DNA of 64,000 bases, taken from assembly GCA_036924285.1 (NCBI GenBank), contig JAYKYS010000004.1, positions 20,244,001 to 20,308,000 on the forward strand, in the 5' to 3' direction. This DNA is from Asterella californica (lineage: Eukaryota > Streptophyta > Marchantiopsida > Marchantiales > Aytoniaceae). The notes under the pieces were generated by a model, which did not search any database, was not told the DNA's origin, and was given only the letters and a program-made list of their open reading frames with translations. The translations under genes and the position numbers were made by a program. Positions within the stretch are counted from its first letter, which is position 1. The number at the start of each line of letters is the position of its first letter. Positions 18,613 to 31,164 of this stretch are shown here, in pieces.

Positions 18613-20969
18613 TTAAGGAAGAGAACCACTCCGCAAGTTCTCCCGATTGCGCTCATGGTTAGACGGTACAGTTAGAAACTGCACTGCTCTCTTACCGTCT
18701 TGATTTCTGATCCTAGCATATGCAGATCCATCATCCAGCACCTTGGTCTCCATCCTTACAGCCGTAATGTATAGCTGTCCAAGAATCACCGGATACGAAG
18801 TAGTGTCTTGAACAAAAAAGTTTTGCTCTATGACTACATCCCCAATCTTCACCCTTACATCCGGACAAGCACCGTAGAGTTCTCCCCGTGTGTTATTCGC
18901 TGCCGGATCATCCAACCATGCTCTGTGTCAATGGGCCACTTCCCTCGCTTATAGACATCTTTAGATACGATGTTAATCTCTGATCCATGGTCAATGAGAG
19001 CAACCACCAGATCTACCAAATCTCCTATCTTCACCAAGGTCTCCGTAGTACCTCTAGCCCAATGTCCCCTAGTATAATAACTGGGAATCATATCATCTCC
19101 CTCATCTTCATCTACAACAAATCGAACCTTATGACTGATGCAATATTTAGCTAACTCTTGCTCCTCCTCCTTCGTTATTCTCGTATCTAGAGCGTTAGTC
19201 ATAGCAGTCTCTCCTGTCAACTGCCTCTTCCTCTTGATGGTGTCAATAATGACATCATGGAACTCCTTCTTTGCTATTCCTAGGATCTCTCGTAAAGTAA
19301 ACTCAATCTTCGCGTTGAGCACTCTCTCTTCTAACACCCCCTTCAAATCTGTAGCAGCTTCAATATCCGACTGCAGCTTGTAGGTAGCAGGCTTACCTTT
19401 CTTACTCCTTTCTAACCTCTCTGTAGTAGATGGTGGAACTTCCTCCATAGTCTCTTCTCGCACCGGCGTTGTATCTAGTCGAGGTTTCTCACATCGCAAC
19501 TGCCTCTTAGGAGTACTTCTCTCCTCACTAGGACCAGCATCATCCCTCCTACGCTTCTCCTCCATGAGAGCCTCATGTTGACTCTTTGCCAAGTAGGCGT
19601 GTACAGACATTGTATCTACTGGATCACTCCATCCAGTAGCACCTCTGATTGTCGTGGCCACCTTGAGTAACTCACCTCTTGTTGCTTCTCCTTTCTCCAT
19701 TGTGGTCACAACATGACTCCATATTTCACTCGCCTTTACTTCCTCTTCAGAAGTACTATCTCTATCTTTCACTATCTCAACCCCATAGGTAGCGGCTTTT
19801 ACTGATACCTCAGCATGTTGTGAAAGATAATCCTCTAAAACTTGCCTCATCCCTCCTCTTCCAAAGTTGGTTTTGAGGATCTCACCTGTCTCCTTCAAGG
19901 CAACCTTCCCCTCCTTCCAGTAGATCACTCCTTGCCGTAGGATGTCAGCAAAGTCTTCGCACTCCTTCCGGTGATGTTCAGTGCTATCGCACCACATACA
20001 TCTCTGCACATACCCTTGCTTTGGAGCGGTTTTGCCCTCAAGTACTCCTCCTTTCTCCTCTAGCCTTGCTAGCTTAATCTGCAAGTCTCTCATCCCTTTT
20101 ACCAATTCCTCTATTGCATCTTTTTGAGGTGCAACCATAGGGGCAGGAACAGCAGGAAATGAAATAGGAGGTACTTGTACCGTAGGTGCTTGTACATTAG
20201 GCATTGTTGGCTGCCTACGGGGTAGTACGATTGGCGGTGGTCTCACTTCTTGTCTTACCACCACCTTCCCTCTCCGATACTCCCGCTTCGCAAGTACACC
20301 CACTGCTTCAGAAACCTTCCTCCAATCAGCCGTGAGCCCAGTATCTTCCATCCTGTCTTCCAGAAGTAGTTCCAACTCCCTCTGTAGCTCATTGTTAGCT
20401 GCTTGCAGAAACAGCTCCACTTTGTCGTTCTCCAAGGTGAGCTTCTCCATCCGAGACAACTGAAGGAACTGTCTCTCGAACTCCCTAAATAGCTCTGTAG
20501 CAACAAGTCTTTTATTGAGTTTGTTTACCCACTCCATGAATGACTTCTTAGTCACTCGATCTGCATCTTCTAGAGAATATTCTTCTTTTAATTGAAAAGT
20601 AAACTCTTCCCATGTAGCGCCATGAGAGTGAATGATCTCCTTCACATGCTCTCGTATCTCTGGTACGACAGCAAGCTCAAATGTATTGACCATCTCTCTC
20701 TCCGGCACTTTACTCAACTCCATCTCCCGAGAATAGTACTTGAGGTACTTGGAGATGTTCTTTCCATCAAACTGATCCAACAAACCCACAACAGACTGCA
20801 AAGCTCTAGTAGCCATTGCCTCCTTTCGTTCAGCGGCTTGTTGTTGTTGCATGATCAACGCGAATGCCTCAAGCAATCGCATATCAGACCTTTTTAGTGG
20901 ATTCATCCTCGGGACCTCTCCAGACGTAGAAGCCTCATCTATGAATTGAGATAGGCTCTCAGCGTCCAT
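18613..20969 (-). pseudogene. gag-pro: gag-protease of element C, with frameshift and early stop
   Basis: Starts at the ATG at 20967-20969. Gag shows the same helical region as A (KALQSVV-type start, SKYLKYYSREME, FELAVVPEIR), and then a CCHC knuckle C-MW-C-DSTE-H-HRKE-C. The protease site VALIDHGSEIN is again Asp-His-Gly. Near 18905 one base is lost compared with A and RT4, and the frame shifts just after the GWMIR segment. The rest continues at 18915-18613. A TAA at 18613 replaces the Lys codon seen in A, ending the frame before the pol shift site. Otherwise it is nearly full length (about 780 codons). Confidence 0.88.
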
Positions 20970-21000
20970 GGTTGGAAAAACGTATCTCTCAACCCCAAAC

Positions 21001-21020
21001 GTTTCACGTCAAGTTCACCA
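21001..21020 (-). other. Primer binding site of element C
   Basis: The minus-strand TGGTGAACTTGACGTGAAAC starts 2 bases from the LTR. It is the same as in A apart from one base, and the tRNA is not identified. Confidence 0.75.
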
Positions 21021-21022
21021 AC

Positions 21023-23309
21023 TGTCGTAGGGCGTGAAATATGGTCTGGGAATACACGGGGTATCTGGCTGTAGAGAGATACAACTGGATCTACGACCTA
21101 ACCGATGAAAACTTATGCTCTCCCTATCTAATCTATCAGTCTTTTTTGTAGATTACTAGCGAGCTAACTTGACCCAAGTGCAACACATGCGCATCACACA
21201 AATGACTCGGAGCTCGATTCCACTCTAGATAAAGGCAAGGCTCATATACGCTACGTGTCTGCTTTAGATTCCAAGCACTTCTCATACAATCTCTCATCAA
21301 CATCCGCTTCACTACTTCTTCTCGACAAACTACCTAAATTGTAGACTCTGATCTTCTATTGTTCGCTAATACGATTTTGCTCAGGGAGATGTCCACAGCA
21401 AGGACCGCCTACTACACAAGCTCTCAACGATACAAGACATATCAGCAGCAAACAGCTAGAGACTCGGGGCGTGACACCGATGATAACGGTACCTCAGCTT
21501 CAGCAAGACGTGGCACCTCCACTGAGCGTGATCGCCGTACCAATCTCACAGTACAGCCTCCTTGTCATCCACACGACACCTCCAAGAAGCACACCTCCCA
21601 TCTTCAAGTCGTTTTTGGTTCAACTCCAACCATGAGATTTAAGTGAAATCTCTCTACGTCTTTCTCGTCTCGCTGCAAACTGAACTTTGACAATCTCGTG
21701 CCTTCATCTCGATTATCCAATCAGGCTCAAACTTCACAAGACACCCCCTCTGACCCTTCTCTACTACTGTATGAAATTTCAGTCTCAGATCTGAACCCGA
21801 ACTGTCCGCGATGAATCAAGCCACCCGCCTGTGCTAACTTATGAGCTTTACAGATCTCGATGGCCAAAATCCTAGATCTCCACACATTCTCTTACCCAAT
21901 TGAACTGAAATTTCACATGTGACTAGATGATAGGGCACACTCTCATCCTGGAAAAGTTTCACTCAGAGATCCAATCCCATGTGCACGGAGCAACTCAAGC
22001 TTTGAATCCAAAGAAAGCGGTTTTACTCATACCTCTCAACTGTAACAGCCAACTTCAATCGATCATTTCAGGAGCAAATCCAACCCAAATGTATGATTGT
22101 TTTACATCAATACAACCAGCATGGAGTGAACTACTCGATCCCCTTGACAGCTCCTAAAGATCACCTCTCAAACTCCCGGATCACTCCAAAACGTGGCTCG
22201 GGGTACCGATTTGACCCCCCTGACGTTCAACGTCCATCACTCTCTCCTCAGAACTCCAAATCGCCTGATCTTTGTCTCCAGAGTGTAGCCCGTCTCGAGA
22301 GCTTTCCAACAAGACCACTCACTCCTCAAATGACCCTCGGGAAGACCTCCAAAACCCTAAAGCTGTCTGCAGATCTGGAATGGTGTTGATTGGTCAAAAA
22401 TGGACCAATAAGAAAACAGATCTGAAAACCTCTTTTGTCCTCTACTTGGTACCCTAGAACAACTATAACCTTACTATCCTCTCATGCCTTCAAGGCATCG
22501 GCCCCAACCTTAGGTTAATTACATTCGTCGAACTATAGAGATCGTACTCAATACTTAAGATTCAGTACAAGGTCAAGATGACGACCTGGAACCGATTTAC
22601 GATGAAAGGTACTACAAAAGGAAATGGAGAAGCCATCACTTGATTACAGTACTCCTCCCCAAAGTTCCTTGCGATCCACGCAGGATGATTGATCTTCCGC
22701 CGACAGTGACATCGAACATCCACCCAGACGTTGAAAGGGATGTTGGCTGGATAATTCAGGTCCATTGGCCCTCGTCAAAGTAAGATGTACACTGTCAAGT
22801 CCCAGTCCTCTCCATACGTGACGATTGGTAAGATCACCAGAGTAGGCGAGTCCATCATCCTCCCCATGAACTCTCCTCCAAAGTAGGCGACGAACCACTG
22901 TCGAAAGTTATCGCGGTGGATCAAGTGAAGCTTGATATGAAACGGGTTCGAAAATGGCAGATTTGGAACTCGATTCAGTCCTCCATCCATGAATACAACT
23001 CTTGCCGCTCCTTCTTATCACGTAAGACACTAAGACACACTCATGAAAACTACCCCCAAAGAAGAATGCCTCCCAAACCCCCAACCCATTATCTTATACC
23101 TATGTTTGACAACAAGAGCCATTCACGCGAACGTTCACGGATCATTGAGTCGGCACATCTTGTTATCGTGCGATCTCACATCCAGATCTCTGTGAACGTG
23201 ACACCTAATACCCTCTTATGCGAACTACACAAAAGGTTCACCGAACACAAAGAAAACACAACACCCGTTCTACACTGAATTCACATGTGGGACGTCTCAC
23301 AACACGACA
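21023..23309 (-). repeat. 5' LTR of element C (about 2287 bp)
   Basis: Plus-strand start TGTCGTAGGG next to the primer site; proposed end AACACGACA at 23309, after which sequence of another element begins (F gag). The CGACA end matches the other family I LTRs. No second LTR is available to confirm the length. It is almost twice as long as the LTRs of A and RT4, and the extra length includes the small ORF pair at 22562-22990. Confidence 0.75.
22562..22990 (-). CDS. Tandem pair of small ORFs inside the LTR of C, related to the 56-aa ORF of B
   Basis: Two units of about 71 (22775-22990) and 67 (22562-22765) codons lie in the same frame, separated by one TGA and three codons. They resemble each other: F-H-I-K-L / F-N-V-W-V openings, F-G-G-E / F-G-E-E centre, a hydrophobic V-x-P segment and endings VYILL and VILTLY. 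The 56-residue ORF of element B has the same layout. The similarity is weak residue by residue but the pattern and length agree. Located 320 bases from the start of the LTR (U3 side), they could be translated only from an upstream promoter or as a captured fragment. Function unknown. Confidence 0.45.
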
Positions 23310-23857
23310 ACGTCCTCCATAGGACTTGGTGCAGGTGGAGGAGCTGCAGAAGTAGACGGGATGTCCTCAGGAAGAGCCGCTCGTCTCCTTATGACTCTTC
23401 GTCTATCCTCAGTCTCCTCAGGAACTCCAGTATCAAGTTCAGAGGCTTCTCGTCGCCTCTTTTCCTCCACAGAAGCATCATGCCAATGAACGTGTCTATC
23501 TACATCCAAGAATGCTCTGATAGAAGCAGCATCTACATGATCTCCCCATCCTGTGACCTTACGAATAGACTCGGCTCCTCTCTTCAGTATCTCAGAAGGA
23601 ACTGGAGCCACACTCTTCTCAGTAGTCTTATCTAGCAATGTAAGACTAGAAGAGACCTCAATATGCCCAGCATATACATCAGAATTTACCAGCGGTGCCA
23701 TTAGCGCAGTTGCTGTTGCAGCCGCAGCAATCTGAGGTAGACTCCTCATGCCTCCTCGTCCAAACTGCGTGCTCAACGGCTCTCCAGTAGAAGAAAGATG
23801 CAGCCTATCGTTCTGGTAGCGAACCACATCATCTCGCAAGGCAGCTGTGAGCTCTTG
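23310..23857 (-). pseudogene. gag: gag fragment F of a family I element close to RT4
   Basis: About 180 codons match the middle of the RT4 gag (48520-49065) with few differences: the TEPLSTQFGRGGMRSLPQI-type block, the SIRKVTGWGDH segment and the VEEKRRREASELD segment. It is cut on one side by the LTR of C (23309/23310) and on the other by the truncated LTR of B3 (about 23857). The zinc knuckle and protease are missing. It is probably what remains of an RT4-like element into which C inserted. Confidence 0.85.
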
Positions 23858-24289
23858 CCCTTCAAGGTCAACAACTTCTAGAAGGATTCTGGAATATTCT
23901 CAAGGAATCTTGAATTTCCACCCCCCCCCCTCTACACTAGGACCCACTAAAAAGGAAACATGTGGAATCTCTTCTTGTTTTTAATGCCCACAAAGTCCAC
24001 AACTTTAATCCAACCACTAATATCAAGTAAAAAAGGAGATAAGGGATACTTTCTACCTCCTTTCTACCTTTTAGACAAGAGGACAAGATAGTAGTGCTCA
24101 CTCTTTAGGAAATATCTGAATTCTGCCAAAAGTACAGTTAAGTTTAACCATAACTGACTTTTAGCTAGTCATGACTAACTTGATACCTCCTTAAAGTACT
24201 TTGGCAGCAAATAAACATTCTCAACACTTAGTTATAACTAAACACCTTACTAATAGACAAACTTCCTATGTGTAACATAGGTCGTTACA
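23858..24289 (-). repeat. Truncated 3' LTR of B3
   Basis: Matches about 430 bp at the primer-distal side of the B LTR, from the CCTTCAA block to the CGTTACA end. It has an expanded C run near 23925. The rest of the LTR has been replaced by fragment F. Confidence 0.9.
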
Positions 24290-24302
24290 TTTTACCCTCG
24301 GA

Positions 24303-27069
24303 CTAAATTTTCGCTCCGTCCTCGGAGTGAAGAGAGAACTTTCGTCGATGAAACAGCTTCAACTTGTCATGGTTGACCCGATCGAATCTCCTTCCTCCCA
24401 ACTCCTGAAGGTCATATGTGAAGTTGCTCCACACCTTATCTACAACAAAAGGACCAAAATATCTTGGAAGAAACTTCTTCCTAGTCCTCTTGAATCTGAT
24501 AGCATCATACAACATAACCCAATCTCCGACTTGAAAAGGTTTTACCTCCCTCTTGCCCAACCGTTTGTCGTAACTCTTCTTTTGATACGCCTGAGCTCGT
24601 TCCATCCGGATCATTGCTACCGCTCGAGTCTCTTCCAACTCCATGAGTTGCTCTCTTCTTGATCTGACCACGTCTTCTCCCCTCGACCTCTTCAACTTTC
24701 GTTGAATAGTTTGAAAAGTATCCAATTCGAATTGGATCGGCAACTTGGACTCCACTCCATAAACCAGTCGAAATGGAGAGTACTCAGTAGAAGTCTTTGT
24801 TGTCGTTCGGTACTCCCATAAGATGGCATGTAGCCTCTTATCCCAAGTATGTTTCGCAGTCTTAACACCAGCATCTTTGGCGAGCATCATACAAAGTGTA
24901 AGATTGGTCTTCTCCGCAAGACCATTAGCATTTGGTTTGTATGAGGTCGTTACTCGTGGCTTGATAGAAAAGTGTTGTAGCATAGCAGTAGTCATGCTCC
25001 CTACAAACTCTCCTCCTCTATCCGAGATCAACTCTAACGGACATCCAAATCTTGTGATGATCCTCTCTCATAAGAATCTACCGACTTCTGTTTCATTGGT
25101 CTCTCTCAAAGGTCTAGCCTCTACCCACTTGGTACAATAGTCAGTGGCGATTACAATGTATCTATTGCCTCGAGGTGTCTTATTAAGAGGACCTACAAAG
25201 TCAATACCCCACTTCTCAAACGGCCCTAATACTGAAATTGATCTTAACGGAGGTGTTCTAGTAGACTTCAGAGCAAATGCTTGACATACGTCGCAAGTTT
25301 TGCAATAGTCTAAACACTCTTTGAAAATCCCTCTCCAGTGATAACTCACATCCAAAATCTTGAAGGCTGTTATCTTACCAGCAAAGTGACCTCCGCAAAC
25401 AGTTCCGTCGTGAAACTCGTGCATTAGCTTGAATGCCTCCTTCTGACCAACTGCTCTCCTTAGTAACCCATCTGCTCCTTGATGAAACAGAATTCCCTCC
25501 ACCATGGTGTAAGGTTTGCATCTCTTGATCAACGCGTTACGTTCTCGGGTATGCATACCTTCTGGAAAAGAACCATCTGCAAGGAAACTCCAGATTTCCT
25601 TGTACTCGTCCGGTATCTCCTCAATGCTTGTGATGGTCATCAGATGCTCGTCTGGAAATGAATCATCAAACGGTTCTTCTCCCTCATCATCATAAGCCCT
25701 CGACAAAAGATCAGCATTCGCATATTTTTTCTCTGGTCTATCTTCGATCACGTAGTCATATTCTGTTAGAAGGATCTTCCAACGAGCAATACGACCTTCG
25801 GCATTAGGCTTATTAAAGATATACTTTAAAGCCTTGTGATCTGTGACTATAGAAAATTTTCCTCCTAGCAAGTAGTGTAGAAATTTCTTCAATCCGAAGA
25901 TCACTGCTAATCCTTCCGTTCAGTCACGGAGTAATTCTTCTCCGCTGGCACCATCTGCCTACTAGCATAAGCTATAGGATGATCATGCCCATCTCCATCT
26001 AACTGACTTAATGTACACCCGATAGCTACATTGGAGGCATCCGTATACAGAATAAATGCTTTACTCCACTCAGGTTTAGCAAGTATAGGAGCTGTCACCA
26101 ATGCCTTTTTCAGCTCCTCAAATGCTTCCTTTGCCTTCTGATCATGCACTATCAAGTCAAACTCAACTCCCCATGTACATAGTCAAAGCTATTGCTTTGT
26201 TTGAGAAGGAAAAGACAAACCTACGATAATATCCAACCATCTCAAGAAACTGTCTCAACTTTGTCAAGTTGATTGGAAATGGAAGATCCACAATCTTCTT
26301 CACCTTCTCAAGATCTACCGCAATCCCCTTCTTGGAAATGATGTGTCCTAACAGCAGACCTTCTTCGCAGCCAAAGATGCACTTCTCTGGATTCAGAGAA
26401 GCGTTAGCTTGCTCCAACCGCTGCAGAACTTTGATCACATGATCAAAGTGGTCCTCCTTTCTTCCGTACACACAGAAATCATCAATGAAATCACGAACAA
26501 ACTTTCCTATGAATGGTTCGAACACCTTGTTCATGAACCTCTGAAACGTGGCCGGAGCATTACACAGTCCGAATGGCATCACTCGAAATGCAAATGTTCC
26601 CCAAGGAGTAGTTAAAATAGTCAACTGCTGGTACTCTTGTGCTATCTTGATCTGGTTGTATCCACTATAACCATCACCAAAGCTGTACCACTCATGACCA
26701 GCAACTTCCTCCAAAATCTCATATATAAATGATAGAGGATAATAATCCTTCTTGATAACTGCATTCAGCTTCTTATAGTCTATGCACACTCGCAGCTTAC
26801 CATTCTTCTTCTTGACAATCACAATGGGTGAAACCCATTCTGAGTTCTCCACCTCGTAGATGAAACTCGCCTCCCTCAACTTGTCTATCTCCTCCTTGAC
26901 CATCATCGCAGTTGTAGGATTGACCCTTCTCTGCTTCTGTCGAACTGGTCTTGCGTTTTCCTCCAATTCGATTTGATGAGTCTCGAGAGTCACCTCCTTC
27001 AAATCCTTGTAGCTAAAAGCAAACACATGGATATATTTTCGAAATATATCTAGGAATCTACTTTTCTCC
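24303..27069 (-). pseudogene. pol: pol of B3 (RT, RNase H, integrase), broken
   Basis: Homologous to residues of element B from just before KSRFLDIF to the end of the polyprotein. RT catalytic FIDD, the RNase H YTDAS block, the integrase HHCC finger, the D-D-E motifs and the GPF module are all still recognisable. Breaks seen by comparison with B: a 5-base deletion near 26170, a 1-base deletion near 25908, and TGG to TGA near 25067 in the integrase. The codons read upstream of 27069 belong to element E and are not coding for pol. Confidence 0.92.
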
Positions 27070-27856
27070 TGTAACACACAAGAAAACCAAAAGATGCTCG
27101 AAAGTAGTAATTTAAGGATCGAACCCACAGAGATGCAAGTAAAGATCATCCAAAAGTAGTAAACACGTGACAAAGGTGATTCTTTATAGTTGGTCTTTTA
27201 TTCTCACGGGCAGAAATCAGTCCCGGTAGAGATCAAACTCAGGTCTATCCAACAAGACAGAGTTGATAATCCTGACAAATAAACATAACAGATACTGAAC
27301 AGGTCAGGGACCTCAAGAAACAGATGAAAAATAGAGAAACAGAGCCACGGACGGAAATGTCATACGAAGAAGTACTGCTGAAGTGCTACTAGGTAGCCTC
27401 TAACACCATAAACGCTAAGTATCTTCACACTAAGTTACTTTCGCTACTACTGCTCTCAGAAAACTCTAGCGAAGAAGACTCTTCTTCTGCCGAAGTACCA
27501 GACTGAACTCCTTCCTAAGTGTTCCACCAAAGAACAACTTCCTCCGAAGTCAGCTTCGCCCAAAAACGTCTTCGTAGGAAACTAACTCCGCAGATGCTGG
27601 TCTATTCTCAGTCCTCGCCGTAAACGTTCTACTCTGATTTCAAATGTCGACAGCAAATCCTTCTACACCCAGACTAATTCCTACCACAGCAAACTACGAT
27701 ACTTCGTAGGTAAATCCCCGAAGAAGACAAAAACACTCAATGGCTCCGCAAACTCAGGAAATAGAAAACTCAAAAATGATAAAACACATAGAGGTCCTGA
27801 AAACGAACAACACAACGCTTATATATAGATTTTCCCGAAGATGACGGATCTTCTTC
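27070..27856 (-). repeat. 3' terminal region of element E (possible LTR)
   Basis: Non-coding stretch following the E ORF. It starts TGTAACACAC next to the break in B3 and has a minus-strand TATATATA at 27820-27827. A TG start abutting a 4-base flank (CTCC) is what an LTR end would look like, but no second copy exists in the window, so its LTR nature is not proven. Confidence 0.45.
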
Positions 27857-29716
27857 TTAAGAAGTCGGGAGCGCTTCTGGTCCGTCGGATGAAGGTCTAG
27901 TGTCCGAAACGACACCAGGAACAACACCGCTTCCTAACGCTAGCTCTCTACCTATCTCGCAAACTGAGAACTCTACGATCGCTCTAACCTCCCTAAGCTC
28001 CCTAATTACTCGCTGGCCTAGCCTAGCTACCCGGTTCCTAGCTGAAGTACCCTCCGCATCTGCAGCTAAGAACTCCTCTCTAACCTGACGAAGAAATCCT
28101 GACTCTTCGGCGTCCATCTCAACGGCGAAGTAGTTCTTCAGTACTGGCTCGATCCTACTCCGAAGTTGAGCGTTTAGTTCCTCGGCTTTGATGACGCGCT
28201 GCTTCATATCCTCCACTTCCTTCGTCATGGCGGCGACAGTGTCCTGATACCTGTTTCGTTGCCCGCGGATGTCATCCAAATCCTTCTTCATCAGAGAAAG
28301 AACCTTCTCATGCTCTTTCTCACGATCTATCTTCTGCCGAAGAAGCTCCTCCTTCTCTGATGTCACAGTCTTCAGCTCATCGGTCCTCGTCTGCGTCTCC
28401 TTCTGGGCCATGCGAAGTGCAGCCCTCAAATTCTCCTTCTCTTCTTGCCCGTTACCTCGGCCGAAGTGCATCGTATGCACTAACTCTGCCAGGTTCAGCT
28501 TCCTACCGACGACTTCCTCGTAGGTCCCGCGGTTCGCTTCCAAGCTGTGTAGTAGCGGTACGACTACATCCTTAAGGTAGTCCGCCGAAGAAGCCAGTTG
28601 TTCGATCTCCCCAACTGTCGATGGAGAAACAGCACTCTTCGGTGTAGTGACAACGTCCTTCTCCGTCCGAGGAGTGTTCCCTTCATCGGCTTCCTCAGTC
28701 GCCTCTTCAACTGCTTCATCATCGGTCCGGACCGTCTTCGTCATCTTCATCTTCTTCCGGGACTTCTGCACAGACCTCCGCGTCTCGTCCAGAGGTTTCT
28801 TCCTTCCACTCCTGCGGATCGGAGGAGATACTTCGGTCACATCTTCGTCTTCGGCCGGAGTTATCTCTTCGGTCACCTTCTCTGGAGCTGGTGTTGAAGT
28901 CGATGCCTCCTGCTTCTTCGCTGTCTCCACTACTACTTCGGCTGGTGCTCCTTCGGCCTCAACTTCGTCGAAGAACTTCTCGAGTTGCACGTCTCGTGCT
29001 GGAGTCTGTACCACCTGAAATTCATCTTCCTCGGCAGCTGCAGTAAAGCCTAACTTCCTCTGCGCTTCTTCCGACAGCAGTCCCATCCCCATGTAGAACA
29101 CCGAGACAAACGGTCCTATGTACACCAAATCGTTCTCGTTCCAAAGCTTCAGCACATGACGATGGAAGATCCTCGCTCAATGTGCTCTTCTTCCGGCGAA
29201 GAGCTGCTCGATGAAATTGATTTGCCAATTCGACATGTATGTCGTTCTTCGTGGCCTGAAGATCGTCATAATCGCATCGGCTACTTCTCTCTTCTTCGGG
29301 TCGCACTAATCGCTCGTTCGGTAGCCGTTCCTCCCTAAGGGTAACTCCTTGAAAAGATTCGAGAAGTTCTTCACTACTTCGGGCGAAGCAGCGGCAGATG
29401 TGGTATCAAAAAGAAGGTCACCTTCTCGACCTGCATCGTCAGTTCCCAAGACACCGGATCAGTGAGCTTCGGTCTAGTTACAAGGTCGCCCATAGTGATC
29501 ATCGGCCGGATGCTGCTTGCAGACCTTCAACTCATGCACCAATTTGGAGGAAACCATCCCCCACCAAGGAAGTAAGAGGAACGATAATCCCATTTCCTCG
29601 AGCTCCTTGTCATAGCGGCGAAGAGCCGCTCGATTAACTTCAAAGGATCGGAGCCTCGGCGCCTTAGCCGTCTGCATCCCTCGCATCCCTAGGATCACTG
29701 CAACGATCTTCGCCAC
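27857..29716 (-). pseudogene. Coiled-coil protein of element E, with several in-frame stops
   Basis: One frame of about 620 codons holds at least four stops, near 29474, 29450, 29310 and 29190, several at positions where CAG or CGA is expected. The N-terminal domain has a KKREVADAI...IFRP...QINFIEQLF...VLKLWNENDLVYIG pattern that lines up with KKRLLAKLF...QDVEF-ES...YVQTELAYLG of the D protein. Then come an acidic, Thr/Glu-rich linker with a basic patch (SRKKMKMTK), a long coiled coil (about 28100-28560, heptads such as RMAQKETQTRTDELKTV) and a C-terminal helical region. The intact downstream stretch of 432 codons starts at 29155. Gag-like function is a guess. Confidence 0.65.
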
Positions 29717-30216
29717 AAACGGATTCTTCGTCGCAATCCCTTCCTCGTCCGTAATCGAGTTCTTCCTCTCAAATTGGCTTCCTCGCCAGTCACTGATGTA
29801 CCTCGGCGCTCGGAAAATGCGGCTCGCTGCGCCCTGCTATCGCTCGCTCTGGGAATAGTAAAACAATAAAGTAAATGACTTGTTACTTGGCTTATATCCC
29901 GCGATAGGTTTTCCCGCACGTGCCGAAGTTAGGGTTTTCCTCTTGAAGACTGACATTCTTCAGTCTGCTGTAACTTCGTCATTCGGTCTCCGATTGCCTC
30001 GCACAACATATCGTTAGAAAGCTCTTCGCCCGAGAAATTCATCTATGAGGAAATCATCTTTCAGTGTCTCCATAGATTCGATAAATTCCTCCAGAACTGA
30101 GATTCTTCACTAAACTTCTAATTAACACTATTCTACTCATATCGTTTATCTTCTATCATCTATTCTTCTTATTTACTTTACAACTAATCAATTAATTAAC
30201 AAAACGAAAAACCAAG
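29717..30216 (-). other. Leader of element E
   Basis: Upstream of the E ORF. A short basic ORF of 74 codons at 29695-29919 overlaps it, with no recognisable content. The end near D1 is AT-rich (30120-30210). No LTR end is seen, so the element is cut here. Confidence 0.4.
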
Positions 30217-31164
30217 GCTTCTTCTTGAGTGGCGGTGACTGTCAGCAGTTGTGGAAGTGTAGCTTGGCTCGTTCAGTAGAGCACTTGGGATCTACGTACG
30301 AACGGTCTTATGGATAAGGGATCCCAGAAGACAGAGTAGTCAAAGCAGCGAAGTGAAGAAGAAAGAAGCCTTCTTCCCGCAACAGAAGACGACATCGTCG
30401 AGTAGAAGACGGTGCAACAGTACTCACGTTTGTTGTCTTCCTCCCCAAACTATTACAAGCAAGGATGGCTTGTTAGTCAGGATCTGGACTAGAAGCCTAT
30501 CGGAATCTTAATTGTCTCTTTTCATCTTGTTTCCTCTTGTTTGAGTTTTCTTATCTTCCCCATCTTCTCCCATCTTCCCCATCTTCTTACCTTCTTCTAG
30601 TGAGCTTCCGAGATTTCTATTGAGCTTCCGTGAAGGTGAATGTCGTTGTTGTGCTGCAGGAAGACTATTTCCGTAGGCAGAAGCCTGGGAAGGCTACAGG
30701 GGGCATACACCCTGTGATTGATCTAACCCGTTGGAATGTGAGTGTGAGGAGGAGGTGTAACGACCGTTGCTAGTCGACTTCTGCGAAGCCGGACAGCCTT
30801 CTGGAGGTGTGAGAAGATTAGCTGAACCCCCAGAAGACGAGAATCGCTTCGAGAAGACGGTATCGAGAAGACCGGAAGAAGCAACCTGGAAGTAAGAAGA
30901 TCGTCTTCCCGAGTTTCTCTGTGAATAGTTGTGTGATATTTTAGTTAGTAGTTGTTTGGGCAGTTCCAGAGCCCCATTTGGCGTGTTTGGAAGACGTGTG
31001 GTTTTGTGTGGTTTTGTGAGAAGACGGGATTTCTAGGCAAAACCCGTGTGTTTGTGTGTTTGAACAGATCTTAGAACTTAGAGCAGCGTTACTTGTGCAA
31101 ATCCTCTGTGGGAACGATATCTTGTATACTAAATGGGCAAAAGGAGAAATCCTGCGTCACTACA
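30217..31164 (+). repeat. First LTR of D1 (about 948 bp)
   Basis: Closely similar to 35367-36324 and to the reverse complement of 57154-58121. The end is GCGTCACTACA. The expected TG at the start reads GC, so the first bases are mutated or exchanged at the junction with E. A GATGGGAGAA-type minisatellite near 30553-30600 differs in copy number from the other LTRs. Confidence 0.8.

Larger units (their letters stand above)
17011..23309 (-). mobile_element. Family I Ty3/gypsy element C, 3' truncated
   Basis: The minus-strand order is a long 5' LTR (21023-23309), primer site, gag-protease (18613-20969) and pol (18595 down to about 17011). Pol breaks off shortly after the RT domain, and the next bases (below 17011) have no counterpart in A or RT4, so the 3' half and 3' LTR are gone. 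One frameshift and one stop in gag-protease show it is inactive. Its flank at the 5' LTR is a fragment of another family I gag (F). Confidence 0.9.
23858..27069 (-). mobile_element. Family II element B3, 3' half
   Basis: The minus-strand part of pol from the start of the RT region to the 3' end, polypurine tract and a truncated 3' LTR (23858-24289). It begins at a break in pol (27069) at exactly the codon where B2 ends. Its LTR shares variants with the LTR of B2 that B does not have, which suggests B2 and B3 are halves of one element. Confidence 0.9.
27070..30216 (-). mobile_element. Element E, family III-like non-autonomous element, 5' truncated
   Basis: One degenerate minus-strand ORF (27857-29716) with a leader above it (29717-30216) and a possible LTR below. 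No polymerase is present. The protein has the same plan as the D elements. The upstream end is cut at D1 (30216/30217). Confidence 0.6.

Noticed and set aside
22093..22389. 98-codon open frame in the C LTR, plus strand
   Set aside because: No recognisable content and on the strand opposite to the element.
27070..27081. Confident LTR call for the end of E
   Set aside because: Only one terminus is visible and the opposite end of the joined segment (next to B2) ends in TGT instead of CA, so a simple E insertion with LTRs is not proven; kept as a low-confidence repeat.
28360..29018. Ser/Thr-rich plus-strand open frames opposite the E ORF
   Set aside because: Antisense of Glu/Lys/Arg-rich coiled-coil codons, a known source of spurious ORFs.
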